Below, piece after piece: positions 18,354-27,502 of a DNA stretch of 64,000 nt. The position numbers and the translations under genes were made by a program. The notes below the pieces were generated by a model. That model saw nothing but the letters and a program-made list of their open reading frames with translations, had not been told where the DNA came from and ran no database searches. This DNA comes from JACVRW01 sp963728495 (GTDB taxonomy: Bacteria; Actinomycetota; Thermoleophilia; Solirubrobacterales; Thermoleophilaceae). Position 1 is the first letter of the stretch, and the number at the start of each line of letters is the position of its first letter. The stretch is taken from positions 1 to 64,000 of the forward strand of contig CAVSKI010000009.1 in the NCBI GenBank assembly GCA_963728495.1, written 5' to 3'.

Positions 18354-18482
18354 CGCTGGGCTTCGACACTAGTTGCGGCCCGCCGCGGCTCAGCCGCCGA
18401 GCGTCGACTTCGGCCGCGTATGCGCGACAAACTCGACGCTCGGTCAATCGGGGGCAGCAGCTCGGGGCTAGGGTGTCCCGCC

Positions 18483-18656
18483 GTGGACCGGAACTACGTG
18501 ATGTGGGTGATGGTCGTGTTCTTCGGCTCGGCGCTGATGTTCTCGTTCATTCAGAACGCGGCCGAGGACGACGGGGTCGCCCTGCTCGCCCAGCTCGCGG
18601 CAGGTGTGCTGCTGGTCGCCGTCATCGTGCTCTACATGCGGAGCCGCCGCGATTGA
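18483..18656 (+). CDS. 57-residue two-helix membrane protein
   Basis: The GTG at 18483 gives a tiny membrane protein with two hydrophobic helices (YVMWVMVVFFGSALMFSF and ALLAQLAAGVLLVAVIVLY) joined by the acidic loop QNAAEDDG, ending RSRRD. It is the first gene of a coupled run, and its stop overlaps the SDR start in TTGA. No family or function is recognised. The coupling and composition support it as a real gene. Confidence 0.6.
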   Translation: MDRNYVMWVMVVFFGSALMFSFIQNAAEDDGVALLAQLAAGVLLVAVIVLYMRSRRD

Positions 18657-19429
18657 GGCCGCTCGCCGAGCAGCGCATCCTCGTGACCGGCTCGACCGAC
18701 GGGCTGGGCCGCGAGGTCGCGGCCGCCCTGGCGCAGCGAGGGGCGAGCGTGCTCGTTCATGGGCGCGATCCGGCCAAGGTCGACGAGGCGGTCCGCGAGA
18801 CGGGAGCCGACTCCGGCCTGGTCGCCGACCTGGCCGACCTGACGCAGGTGCGTTCGCTGGCCGCCGAAACCGGCCAGCTCGACACGCTCGTGAACAACGC
18901 CGGCGTGATCGTGCCCGAGCGCAGCGAGAGCGCCGACGGCCACGAGCTCACCTTCGCCGTCAACTACCTGTCGCACTTCCTGCTCACCCGGCTGGTGCTG
19001 GAGAACATGCGCGAGCCGGCGCGCATCGTGAACGTCTCTTCGATCGGCCAGACGCCGCTCGACTTCGACGACCTCATGCTCGAGCGCGGCTACGACGCCT
19101 TCGGGGCCTACGCCCAGAGCAAGCTCGCCCAGGTGCTGTTCACCGTCGAGCTGGCCGAGCGCCTCGGCGACCGCGACGTCACTGTCAACGCGCTGCATCC
19201 GGCCACGCTCATGGACACGAAGATGGCGCGCGAGGCGTTCGGACGCTCGCGCAGCTCGGTCGAGGAGGGCGTGGAGGCGACGCTGCGGCTGATCGAGGAC
19301 CCCGAGCTCGACGGGGTGAGCGGACGGTTCTTCGATGGCCTGAACGAGTCCGCCGCCCATCAGCAGGCCTACGACCCCGAGGCACGGCGCCGGCTCTGGG
19401 ACGTGAGCGAGGGGCTGACCGCATCGTGA
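18653..19429 (+). CDS. Short-chain dehydrogenase/reductase (retinol-dehydrogenase-like)
   Basis: A TTG start in a TTGA overlap gives 258 residues. The Rossmann motif is TGSTDGLG, the NNAG motif is present (LVNNAGVIV), and the catalytic Ser lies in VNVSS with AYAQSK supplying Tyr and Lys. ALHPATLMDTKM follows the active site. The pattern resembles the SDR group of retinol dehydrogenase/WW-oxidoreductase relatives acting on lipophilic alcohols or ketones, with NADP(H) or NAD. The substrate is unknown. It is followed by the NYN gene in a GTGA overlap. Confidence 0.82.
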   Translation: MRPLAEQRILVTGSTDGLGREVAAALAQRGASVLVHGRDPAKVDEAVRETGADSGLVADLADLTQVRSLAAETGQLDTLVNNAGVIVPERSESADGHELTFAVNYLSHFLLTRLVLENMREPARIVNVSSIGQTPLDFDDLMLERGYDAFGAYAQSKLAQVLFTVELAERLGDRDVTVNALHPATLMDTKMAREAFGRSRSSVEEGVEATLRLIEDPELDGVSGRFFDGLNESAAHQQAYDPEARRRLWDVSEGLTAS

Positions 19430-19788
19430 CCCGCTGGCTGGTGGACGGGATGAACCTGATCGGCTCGCGGCCGGACGGCTGGTGGCGCGACCGCCCCCGC
19501 GCCATGCGCGAGCTCGTCGAGGAGCTCCAACGGCTGGGCGAGCCCGTGACCGTGGTCTTCGACGGACGGCCATTCGAGCTGGAGGACAGCGGCCCGGTGG
19601 AGGTTCTCTTCGCCTCGCGGCGAGGTCGCAACGCGGCGGACGACGACATCGCCGAGCTGGTGGCGCAGGCCGACGAGCCCGGCGACCTGCGGGTGGTGAC
19701 CTCGGACAAGGAGCTCGTCGAGCGGGTGCGGGCAAGCGGCGGCCAGGTGATCGGCGTCGGCGAGTTCCGGAGGCAGCTCGAGCGGTGA
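19426..19788 (+). CDS. NYN (YacP/PIN-like) ribonuclease-fold protein
   Basis: The 120-residue protein has WLVDGMNLIGS at the N-terminus, VTVVFDGRPFE, RGRNAADDDIAELV and LRVVTSDKELVERV. These give the conserved Asp residues of the NYN/PIN nuclease fold (D in VDGMN, FDG, ADDD and TSD). It would be a small metal-dependent RNase like YacP (Rae1). It begins in GTGA and ends in GTGA with the MmgE/PrpD gene. It is intact. Confidence 0.82.
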   Translation: MTRWLVDGMNLIGSRPDGWWRDRPRAMRELVEELQRLGEPVTVVFDGRPFELEDSGPVEVLFASRRGRNAADDDIAELVAQADEPGDLRVVTSDKELVERVRASGGQVIGVGEFRRQLER

Positions 19789-20882
19789 ACGCCGCCTACG
19801 AGACAGCGCTGCTCGACTGGCTCGCGTGCGCCGCCCGCGGGACGCAGGAGCCCGCCGCCCGGGCGGCCGCCGGGCTCGACGATCAGGTGGTACACGCCGG
19901 CACCGCCGGCCACGTGCTCGACTTCGACGACACCTACCTGCCCGGCATCGCCCATCTGACGGCCCCCACCGCACCCGCCGCGCTGGTGGTGGGCGCGGAG
20001 CTGGATGCGCACGGTCGGCCAGGTGCTCGCCGCGTACGCGAAGGGCTTCGAGGCCATGGGCGCCCTCGCGCGCGCGAGTCATCCCGCGCTCTACGACAAC
20101 GGCTGGCACCCCACGGCCGTTTGCGGCGGCGTGGGCGCGGCCGTGGCCGCGGCCGAGCTGCTCGATGCGCCGCGTGAGCCCGCCGTGGCGCTCGCGCTGC
20201 TGCAGGCGAGTGGGCTGCGGGCCGCCTTCGGCTCCCAGGGCAAGTCGTTGCAGGTGGGGCTGGCCGCCGGCGCCGGCGTTCAGGCCGCGCGGCTGGCGCA
20301 AGCAGGTGCCCGGGTGCCGCTCGAAGCGGCGGCGCGCGGATTCGAGCACGCCACCGGCGGCACCTACGCCGAGCCGTCGGCGGGCGAGCAGCCGGCCATC
20401 GACGAGAACTGGATCAAGGCCTGGCCCTGCTGCCTTCAGACCCACGGCGCGATCGAGGCCGCCGCCGGGCTGTCCGGCGAGCCGCCGAGCGAGCTGAGCG
20501 TGACCGTCCACCCGGTCTCCCTCCAGGCCGCCTCGGTGGGCCCCGAGCCGGCGACGGCCTGCAGGCCAAGTTCTCGATTCCCTACCTGACTGCCTACACG
20601 CTGATGCACGGCCCACCGACGGTCGAGAGCTTCGACTCCGTCGACGCTGAAGTCGTCGAGCGCGCGCGCGGCGATCGAGATCCGCACCGAGCGCGACCAG
20701 CTCGAGTCCGAGTTCGTGCTCCACGACGGTGGGACAGAGATCGCGCGGGTCAAGGCGGCGCTGGGCTCGCCGCAGAAGCCGATGGACCCGGAGGCGCCTC
20801 GCCGAGAAGGTCCGCGGTCTCACGGGACAGCGCGCCGCAGCGCCTGGATCTTGACGCGCCGACGCTCAATTTCTGGCCCTAG
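19785..20882 (+). pseudogene. MmgE/PrpD-family protein, at least four frameshifts
   Basis: MmgE/PrpD proteins include 2-methylcitrate dehydratase and related dehydratases. The GTG at 19785 overlaps the NYN stop. The parts read VHAGTAGHVLDFDDTYLPGIAH, then after a shift near 20010 VGQVLAAYAKGFEAMGALA and HPALYDNGWHPTAVCGGVGAA. WIKAWPCCLQTHGAIEA precedes a second shift near 20560, after which come LQAKFSIPYLTAYT and QLESEFVLHDGGTEIARVKAALGS. Further shifts fall near 20660 and 20790, and LDLDAPTLNFWP ends the gene. All blocks are present and in order over a normal length of about 365 residues, so one-base assembly errors are a serious alternative to decay. Confidence 0.75.
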
Positions 20883-20899
20883 CGGCCGAAGACAGGGCC

Positions 20900-21343
20900 A
20901 TGAAGAAGAGCCGCTGCCCGCATCGCCGTCCTAGCGGCCCTGTCGCTGCTCGCGGTTCCGAGCCTCGCCTCGGCCCGCCCATGGGGCGGCCACGGCTCCA
21001 ACCCCCTCGGGCCGGCGGCTGGTGCCTCGGTGCTGGCTCGGCGTGCAGCAGCGGTCAGGTCAAGGTCAGAAACGTTCAGCTCATCATGGCCTGCACCGAC
21101 GCCGAGGACGGCACTGAGTCCTCGCGCGCGTTCTACGCGCGCTTCCGAACAACTACGAGCCCCTGCGCCTGAACCGGTTCGACATCGAGTTCACCGCCAA
21201 CTCGGGCGGGCGCATCGGCCTGGTTGACACTCAAGGGATCCTGCGCTCCAACGGGACCGGAGCGGCGCGCGCGGAAGTGATCGCCACCGCCAACGGCGAC
21301 ATGGGCCAAGTGGTCGAGCGCTGCCAGGGCGCGGGCCGCGTAG
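20900..21343 (+). pseudogene. Small exported protein, frameshifted
   Basis: Reading from the ATG at 20900 and shifting frame near 20915 gives a signal peptide (RIAVLAALSLLAVPSLASA). A shift near 21045 gives VKVRNVQLIMACTDAEDGTES, and one near 21147 gives NNYEPLRLNRFDIEFTANSGG followed by ILRSNGTGAARAEVIATANG. The likely stop is a TAG at 21341-21343, reached by one more shift. The reconstructed protein would be about 140 residues, with a beta-rich secreted domain of unknown function. It lies in the same frameshift-dense patch as the preceding gene. No family is recognised. Confidence 0.5.
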
Positions 21344-21417
21344 ATCTCGCTGCGGCGCGGCCCGAACTAGACGCGCGAGCGCGTTCCGCCGCGCGCGCAA
21401 CGGGGGAGAATGTCCCC

Positions 21418-22929
21418 ATGCGCCAACTCACCAGCCTGGATGCCCAGTTCCTGCGCATGGAGGACGCCCGGACCTACGGGCATGTCGGAGGCCTGGCGGT
21501 CTACGACCCGTCCACCGCCCCCGGCGGCGACCTTTCCACACAAGACGTCTGCCGCCTGGTCAGCGAGCGGCTTCACCTGCTGCCCGTGTTCAAGTGGCGC
21601 CTGGCCGAGGTTCCGTTCAGCCTCGACCTGCCCTACTGGATCGAGGACCCGGACTTCGATCTCGACTTCCACATCCGCGAGTCCGCTGTCCCGCCGCCGG
21701 GCAACGACGACCGCCTGGCCGAGGTCGTGGCCCGCATCTTCGCCCGCCCGCTGGACCGCCGCCGGCCGCTGTGGGAGCTGTACCTGATCCACGGGCTCGA
21801 GGGTGGTCGCGTGGCGCTGCTGACGAAGATCCACCACTCGGCGGTGGATGGCGTGTCGGGCAACGAGCTGCTCTCCATCCTGCTCGACCCGAGCCCCGAG
21901 GGGCGGGAGATCCCGCCGGCCCCGCCGGACAGCGGCGGCGAGCGGGCGCCCGGTGAGCTGGAGATGCTCGGCCGCGGCGTGCTCGGTCTGCCGAACCAGC
22001 CGCTGAGAGCCCTGCGCTCGGTCCCCACCGCGCTGCCCAACCTGGTCGACCTGCCCGGCGCCAACGCCTTCCCGGGCGTGCCCACGCTCACCCGAGCCCT
22101 TACACGCGCGCGCAAGGCACTGGGATCCGACGAGGATCCGGACGTGCTCGAGGTGACCACCGCGCGGGCGCCCACCACGTTCTTCAACGGCAAGATCTCT
22201 CCCCACCGCCGCCTGGCCATCGGGCGGCTCTCGCTCGACACCGTCAAGGCGATCAAGAACGCCGCCTCCATCACCGTGAACGACGTGGTGGTGGGCCTGT
22301 GCGCCTCGGCCCTGCGGGAGTGGCTGATCGAGCGCGACGAGCTGCCCGACGAGCCGCTCGTGGCCATGGTGCCGGTGTCGGTGCGCACCGAGGAGCAGCA
22401 GGGCACGTTCGGGAACCGGGTGTCGATGATGATCGTGCCGATCGCCACCGACGAAGCCGATCCGCTCCAGCGCCTCGTTCGCACCCACGAGCTGCTGCTG
22501 AGCGCCAAGGAGCGCCACAAGGCGCTCCCCGCCGACCTGCTCACCGACGCCTCCAGCTTCATCCCGCCCGCGGTGATGGCGCTCGCGGCGCGCACGACGA
22601 TGGGGGTGCTGGGCCGCACCCGCCCGCCGCTCAACCTGGTGATCTCCAACGTGCCCGGATCGCGAGAGCCGCTGTTCTTTGCGGGGGCCAAGCTCGAGGC
22701 CAACTACCCGGTGTCGGCGATCGCCGACGGCGTGGGGCTCAACATGACGGTGATGAGCTACCGCGACCGGCTCGACTTCGGGCTGGTCGGCGACCGCGAT
22801 CAGATCGACGACCTGTGGCCGCTGATGCGCGGCCTCGAGCGCGCGCTCGACGACATGGAGGAGATGGTGTGCGGCAAGCCGCCGCCCGCGGCGACGCCCG
22901 AGCCGAGCCGCTCTGAGGTCGTGCCCTAG
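21418..22929 (+). CDS. Wax ester synthase / diacylglycerol acyltransferase (WS/DGAT)
   Basis: The 503-residue protein has the catalytic HHxxxDG motif (KIHHSAVDGVSG, residues about 138-149), the N-terminal LTSLDAQFLRME and the C-terminal NLVISNVPGSREP and LNMTVMSYRDRLDFGLVGD blocks of bacterial WS/DGATs. These enzymes esterify fatty acyl-CoA with diacylglycerol or fatty alcohol to make storage lipid. The ATG at 21418 follows GGGGGAGAATGTCCCC. The frame is open further upstream, but that part belongs to the broken exported gene. It is followed 20 bases later by an exported protein. Confidence 0.9.
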   Translation: MRQLTSLDAQFLRMEDARTYGHVGGLAVYDPSTAPGGDLSTQDVCRLVSERLHLLPVFKWRLAEVPFSLDLPYWIEDPDFDLDFHIRESAVPPPGNDDRLAEVVARIFARPLDRRRPLWELYLIHGLEGGRVALLTKIHHSAVDGVSGNELLSILLDPSPEGREIPPAPPDSGGERAPGELEMLGRGVLGLPNQPLRALRSVPTALPNLVDLPGANAFPGVPTLTRALTRARKALGSDEDPDVLEVTTARAPTTFFNGKISPHRRLAIGRLSLDTVKAIKNAASITVNDVVVGLCASALREWLIERDELPDEPLVAMVPVSVRTEEQQGTFGNRVSMMIVPIATDEADPLQRLVRTHELLLSAKERHKALPADLLTDASSFIPPAVMALAARTTMGVLGRTRPPLNLVISNVPGSREPLFFAGAKLEANYPVSAIADGVGLNMTVMSYRDRLDFGLVGDRDQIDDLWPLMRGLERALDDMEEMVCGKPPPAATPEPSRSEVVP

Positions 22930-22949
22930 CCTCCGGGGTAGGCCACATC

Positions 22950-24233
22950 GTGCGCATCGCTCTGACCCTCATCGCCTGGCTTGCCCTCGCCTCCACCGCT
23001 CATGCGCAGGGGGTGCTCGACAAGGCTTCCGATTCGCTCGCGCTCAACCCGGTCTATGTCGACCCCGACGCCCAGCAGGCGATCTCCGAGGAGGACGCCC
23101 AGGCGCTGCGCACGGAGATCGCCGACAGGGAGGCCGGGCCGCTCTACATCGCCGTGTTGCCGGCCAGCGCGGCGGACGAGGCGGGCGGCGATTCGGGGGC
23201 GGCGCTGGCCGAGATAGCACGAGGGGTGGGCGAGCCCGGCACCTATGCCGCTGTGATCGGTGAAAGCTTCCGCGCGGGCGCCGAGGATGTGCTGGCGCCG
23301 GGAGTGGCCGGCGAGCTTGCCACTGAGGCGCTCAACGCCGAGCGTTCGAAGGGCACCGCCGCAGTGCTCGAGGACTTCGTGCGCCGTGTGGGCAAAGCGC
23401 GCGGCGAGGCCGGTGACGCCGGCTCGGGCGGGCAGGACGGGGGCAGCGGCATCTCCGGCGGCGTGCTCGCCGCAATCCTGGCCGCCGCCGCGGGGCTTTT
23501 CGGGGTATCGCTGTTTCGGCGGCGCAAGCGCGAGCGGGCCCGGGCCGAGGCGGAGTTCCAGGAGGTGCGCGACGCCGCCCGCGACGACGTGATCGCGCTC
23601 GGCCAGGACATCCGCGCGCTCGACCTCGACATGGAGATGCCCGACGCCGATTCGGAGGCCAAGACCCATTACGGGCTGGCGGTCGAGCGCTACCAGCAGG
23701 CCGACCAGGCGCTACAGGCGGCGCGCCGCCCCGAGGACGTGCAGCCGGTGTCCGAGCTGCTCGAGGAGGGCCGCTGGGCGATGGAGGCCGCTCGCGCCGA
23801 GATGGAGGGCCGCGAGGCGCCGGAACGGCGGGCGCCCTGCTTCTTCGACCCGCGCCACGGGCCCTCGGTGACCGATGTCGAGTGGGCCCCGCCGGACGGC
23901 CAGCCGCGCGAGGTGCCGGCCTGTGCCGCCGACGCCACGCGCGTGAAGGACGGCTACGACCCCGACATGCGCGAGGTCGCGGTGAACGGCCGGATGGTCC
24001 CCTACTACCAGGCCGGCCCGGCCTACGCGCCGTGGGCCGGCGGCTTCTTCGGCGGCGGCCTGCTGCCCGGCCTGTTCATCGGCTCGGCGCTGGGCGGCGG
24101 CTTCGGCGGGTTCGGCTACTCCGAGGATGCCTCCGCAGCGGGCGACCAGGGCGACTTCGGGGACTTCGGCGGAGGAGGCTTCGGCGGCGGCGATTTCGGC
24201 GGCGGGGGCGACTTCGGCGGCGGCGATTTCTGA
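22950..24233 (+). CDS. Exported membrane protein with Gly/Phe/Asp-rich tail
   Basis: The 427-residue protein starts at a GTG with a signal peptide (MRIALTLIAWLALASTAHAQG). An alpha/beta domain follows (residues about 25-155: GPLYIAVLPASAADE, PGTYAAVIGESFRAG), similar in layout to TPM-like membrane-attached domains. Then comes a transmembrane helix (GGVLAAILAAAAGLFGVSLF) with a basic stop-transfer RRRKRERAR. A helical cytoplasmic part leads to a low-complexity tail of GGFGGGDFGGGGDFGGG units. The design recalls actinobacterial membrane proteins with an outside sensory domain. The function is unknown. Confidence 0.7.
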   Translation: MRIALTLIAWLALASTAHAQGVLDKASDSLALNPVYVDPDAQQAISEEDAQALRTEIADREAGPLYIAVLPASAADEAGGDSGAALAEIARGVGEPGTYAAVIGESFRAGAEDVLAPGVAGELATEALNAERSKGTAAVLEDFVRRVGKARGEAGDAGSGGQDGGSGISGGVLAAILAAAAGLFGVSLFRRRKRERARAEAEFQEVRDAARDDVIALGQDIRALDLDMEMPDADSEAKTHYGLAVERYQQADQALQAARRPEDVQPVSELLEEGRWAMEAARAEMEGREAPERRAPCFFDPRHGPSVTDVEWAPPDGQPREVPACAADATRVKDGYDPDMREVAVNGRMVPYYQAGPAYAPWAGGFFGGGLLPGLFIGSALGGGFGGFGYSEDASAAGDQGDFGDFGGGGFGGGDFGGGGDFGGGDF

Positions 24234-24267
24234 GTCGCGCCGCGCCGCCTGAGCTACGCCTTCACGC

Positions 24268-25425
24268 TCACAGCTCCGACATCAGCAGCGCCATCAGCGC
24301 GGTCCGCTCAACCAGCGAGGTCAGGCTGAGGTGCTCATCTACCGCATGCGCCCCTCCACCCTCCGGACCGAGACCGTCCAGGACCGGCACCCCCTCGGCG
24401 GCGGCGAGGTTGCCGTCGCTCACGCCGCCGGCGCTGCGCTCGGCGAGCTCGATGCCGAGCAGGGCGCCGAGCTCTGCGGCGCGCGCGGCGGCCTCGGCGA
24501 TCGCGGCTGTGCGCTCCAGCGGCGGACGCGAGTGGATCTCGCGGACGGCGAGCTCGGCCCCGGGCCGGTGCGCCCGAAGCGCGTCAAACGCCGCTCGCAC
24601 GCGCGCCTCCTCAGACGCATCGGCCACACGAACGTCGAGTTCGGCGCCGGCGTGCTCGGCAACGACGTTCCCGGCGCTGCCGCCCCGGATCACGCCGCAG
24701 TTGATCGTGGTTCCGGTGGCCGGATCGGCGAGGCGGCGCACGTCGGCCAGCCGGTCGACGAGCTCGTCGATTGCGCTCACTCCCGACTCGGGGTCCAGCC
24801 CGGCGTGGGCGGCGCGGCCACGGATCTCCAGCTCGTAGGCGATCCAGCCCTTGCGCGCGGTCTTCAGGGCTCCGCCGGGAGCCGCCGGCTCGGGCACGAG
24901 GGTGATCGCGGCTTCGCGGGCGCGCTTGGCGATCAGCTCTCGTGAGGCGCGACTGCCGGTCTCCTCGTCGGGAGTGAGCACCACCCGGACCGCCCTGCGC
25001 AGCGCGCCGTGCTCGGAGAGCAACTCGAACGCGCCGAGTAGCGCGACGATGCCGCCGCGCATGTCGAACACTCCAGGGCCGCGGGCCACCTCGCCCTCGA
25101 TTGCCAACGGGCGCTCCGCCACCGTGCCCGCCGGCCACACGGTGTCGTAGTGACAGAGGACCAGCACTCCGCTGCCGGGATTCGCCGGAGGCCCGAACTC
25201 TGCCTCGAGCTGGGGACCGGCGGGGCTGGCTTGGCGGCTCACGCGGCCTCCGCGACCGCGAAGCCAGGTTTCGAGCAGCTCGGCCACCGGCGCGAGCGCA
25301 GCGGCGTCCCCGCTGGGCGCGTCGAGGCGGCTGATCTCACGCAATGAGTCGAGCAGCTCCTCACGCCGGGCCCTGGCCCCCGCCAGGAAGAGCGGCGCGA
25401 GCTCAGCCGAGCTCGTGTTCTTCAC
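24268..25425 (-). CDS. M20-family metallopeptidase (carboxypeptidase G2-like), last gene of the B6 import operon
   Basis: The 385-residue protein has M20 zinc ligands and catalytic residues in order: HYDTVWPAG, DMRGGI, TPDEETGS and GGGAHAVDEHL. These match carboxypeptidase G2/glutamate carboxypeptidase relatives that hydrolyse N-acyl or amide bonds. The GTG at 25425 overlaps the upstream FAD-subunit gene by 23 bases, so it belongs to the same operon as the transaminase and importer. In the proposed B6 pathway it could remove an acetyl or similar group from an opened pyridine ring, a step done in M. loti by an unrelated amidohydrolase. That role is inference. Confidence 0.8.
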   Translation of the reverse strand: MKNTSSAELAPLFLAGARARREELLDSLREISRLDAPSGDAAALAPVAELLETWLRGRGGRVSRQASPAGPQLEAEFGPPANPGSGVLVLCHYDTVWPAGTVAERPLAIEGEVARGPGVFDMRGGIVALLGAFELLSEHGALRRAVRVVLTPDEETGSRASRELIAKRAREAAITLVPEPAAPGGALKTARKGWIAYELEIRGRAAHAGLDPESGVSAIDELVDRLADVRRLADPATGTTINCGVIRGGSAGNVVAEHAGAELDVRVADASEEARVRAAFDALRAHRPGAELAVREIHSRPPLERTAAIAEAAARAAELGALLGIELAERSAGGVSDGNLAAAEGVPVLDGLGPEGGGAHAVDEHLSLTSLVERTALMALLMSEL

Positions 25426-26293
25426 CCCTCACCTCGTCCACCGCCGCGAGTACGGCCCGCCGGGTGAGCACGGCCACCAGGTGGCGCTTGTACTCGACCG
25501 AGCCGTTGGAGTCCTTGACCGGCTGGGCCGCATCCGCGACGAGCCCGCCGGCCCGTTCGAGCGCGCGGGGCAGCTCGGCGGCGGTGGCGCCCTCCAGCGT
25601 CTCCTCCGCCGTGAGCGCGCGCGCCACCACGAGGCCCGCCGAGCCGACCGCCAGCCGCACCTCGCCCAGCCGCTCGCCGTCGAGTCGCAGGTGGCAGGCC
25701 ACCGTGACCGCCGGCCGCTCGCGGAGGATGAACTTCCGGTGGACGATCGCCGCCCCGGGCTCCAGCCGCGGCACCACCACCGTGGTCAGCAGCTCACCGG
25801 ACTCGAGCGTGTTCACGTATGGGCCGCTGGCGAGCTCGGCGAGCGGGATCTGCCGGGGCCGGCCTCCGCCGCGGCGCGCCTCGAGGGCGGCGTCCATCGC
25901 GAGCAGGAAGGTGGCCGGATCGGAGTGCGGGTCGGCAAAGCAGAGGTTGCCCCCGATCGAGCCCATCGTCCGCACGCGCAGGTTGCCGACCCCGCGCTCC
26001 ATCGCCGCCAGCGCCGGCCACTCGCCTCGCACCGTGGCGTGGCGCTCGATCGAACGGTGGGTCTCCGCGGCCCCTATCCGCAGCTCGCCGTTGCGCCGCT
26101 CGATCCCGCGGAGCTCATCGATCGCCTTCAGGTCGATCACGTGCGGCTGGTCGGCAAAGCCGAACTTGAACAGCAGGAAGAGCTCGGTCCCGCCCACGTA
26201 CGCCACCGCGTCTCCGCCGTGGCGTTCGAGCAACTCGGTTGCCTCCTCCAGCGTCTCCGGCCTGTGACGCTCGAATGGCGGCAGCAGCGTCAA
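25403..26293 (-). CDS. FAD-binding medium subunit of a xanthine dehydrogenase-family molybdenum hydroxylase
   Basis: The 296-residue protein shows the FAD-binding signature of CoxM/XdhB-type subunits: VAYVGGTELFLLFK, VRTMGSIGGNLCFADPHSDP and the C-terminal EYKRHLVAVLTRRAV. It passes electrons from the iron-sulfur subunit to FAD. A TTG start at 26293 in a TTGA overlap with the transaminase gene fits best. The matching small and large subunits are not adjacent; they lie 12 kb away at 38366-41136 on the other strand of the same island. No other large or small subunit is in the window, so the three probably form one enzyme. Confidence 0.85.
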   Translation of the reverse strand: MTLLPPFERHRPETLEEATELLERHGGDAVAYVGGTELFLLFKFGFADQPHVIDLKAIDELRGIERRNGELRIGAAETHRSIERHATVRGEWPALAAMERGVGNLRVRTMGSIGGNLCFADPHSDPATFLLAMDAALEARRGGGRPRQIPLAELASGPYVNTLESGELLTTVVVPRLEPGAAIVHRKFILRERPAVTVACHLRLDGERLGEVRLAVGSAGLVVARALTAEETLEGATAAELPRALERAGGLVADAAQPVKDSNGSVEYKRHLVAVLTRRAVLAAVDEVRGEEHELG

Positions 26294-27474
26294 GCGGCCA
26301 CCGTCTCCCGACTGTCCGACAGCACCTGCAGGGTCGCGTCGGCGCCGGCGCCGACATCGACGTCGACCCCGAGGTCGAGCAATCCGCGGCCAAGCGCCGA
26401 TACCGCGACGTGCGGGTACAGCGAGCGGGCGGCCGGGCCCATGTGCCCTATCCGAAACAGCCGTTCGGCGAGCTCGCCATAGCCGCCGGAGAGCATCACG
26501 CCATAGCGCTCGCGGATGTGCGAAAGGGTGGACTTCACCTCCACACCTTCCGGGCAGCGGATTGCGGTGACGCAGTTGGCGGCGTAGCTCTCGCTGCGCG
26601 CCCAGAGCTCGAGGCCCATGGCCTTGACCCCCTCGCGGCAGGCCCGGGCCGCGGCCGCGTGGCGCGCGATCACCGTGTCGAGGCCTTCCTCGAGGCACTC
26701 CCCGACAGCGGCGTGGACGCCGTTCACGTCGGAGACCGATGGCGTGTATGGGTACTTCACCCGTCCCCCCTCGATCCAGGTCTCGCGCCAATCGAGCAGC
26801 GACAGGAAGGAGCCCCGCGGGGCGTTGGGGTTGGCCTCGATGGCCGCCCAAGCCTCATCGCTGACCACCACCAGGGACATCCCGGGTGGACCGGCAAGGC
26901 ACTTCTGCGGCCCGGCGACAGAGATGTCGACGCCCCAGTCGTCGGTGCGGACGTTGGTGCCGCCGACCGCGGAGACGACGTCGGCGAAGACCAGCGCCCC
27001 CGCGCGCTTGGCCAGTGGAGCGATCTCGGCGAGTGGGTTCTCGATTCCCGACGGGGTCTCCGAATGCACGAGCGCGACGAGCTCGATGTCGCCGTGTCGC
27101 TCGAGCTCCTCGCCCACCGCGGCGGGGTCGAGTGCCTCGTCGTAGGGCACCTCCAGCTCGACCACCTCGGCCTGGTACGAGCGCAGCCAGTCGCCGAACC
27201 ACTTGGCGTACACCCCGGAGACGAGGTTGAGGCACTTCAACCCCGGGCGCACAACGCCGCGCGCAGCGGCCTCGATGCCGAGCACCGCCTCACCCTGCAT
27301 CAGGACCACGTCTTTCTCGGTGAGAAACAGCTCGCCGACCATCCGCTCGGTCTCGCGGAAGCGCTCCAGGAAGACCGGGTCGTAGTCGAAGATCATCGGC
27401 CGGCCCTGGGCCTGTTGTACGCGCAGCGAGGACATCGTCGGTCCGGCGCTGAGAGTGAAGTCGGGCTCATGCAT
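26290..27474 (-). CDS. Pyridoxamine-pyruvate transaminase-like class V aminotransferase
   Basis: The 394-residue PLP enzyme of fold type I has its PLP lysine in VAGPQKCLAGPPGMS. Beyond the general alanine-glyoxylate transaminase pattern, it shares with M. loti pyridoxamine-pyruvate transaminase (from memory) the stretches YDPVF, GEAVLGIEAAA, LNLVSGVYAKWFG, LEVPYDEALDP, ANPNAPRGSFLSLLDW and GGYGELAERLFRIGHMGP. That enzyme converts pyridoxamine plus pyruvate to pyridoxal plus alanine, the entry step for pyridoxamine in B6 degradation. It is co-transcribed with an ABC importer and the FAD subunit. A different amine substrate is possible, but the neighbouring B6 genes favour pyridoxamine. Confidence 0.8.
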   Translation of the reverse strand: MHEPDFTLSAGPTMSSLRVQQAQGRPMIFDYDPVFLERFRETERMVGELFLTEKDVVLMQGEAVLGIEAAARGVVRPGLKCLNLVSGVYAKWFGDWLRSYQAEVVELEVPYDEALDPAAVGEELERHGDIELVALVHSETPSGIENPLAEIAPLAKRAGALVFADVVSAVGGTNVRTDDWGVDISVAGPQKCLAGPPGMSLVVVSDEAWAAIEANPNAPRGSFLSLLDWRETWIEGGRVKYPYTPSVSDVNGVHAAVGECLEEGLDTVIARHAAAARACREGVKAMGLELWARSESYAANCVTAIRCPEGVEVKSTLSHIRERYGVMLSGGYGELAERLFRIGHMGPAARSLYPHVAVSALGRGLLDLGVDVDVGAGADATLQVLSDSRETVAA

Positions 27475-27502
27475 GGTCTCTCCTCCGTTCGAAATGCTCC
27501 AT

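Noticed and set aside
24180..24233. GGCGGCGAC-type tandem DNA repeat
   Set aside because: It simply encodes the Gly/Asp/Phe-rich tail of the exported protein ending at 24233.
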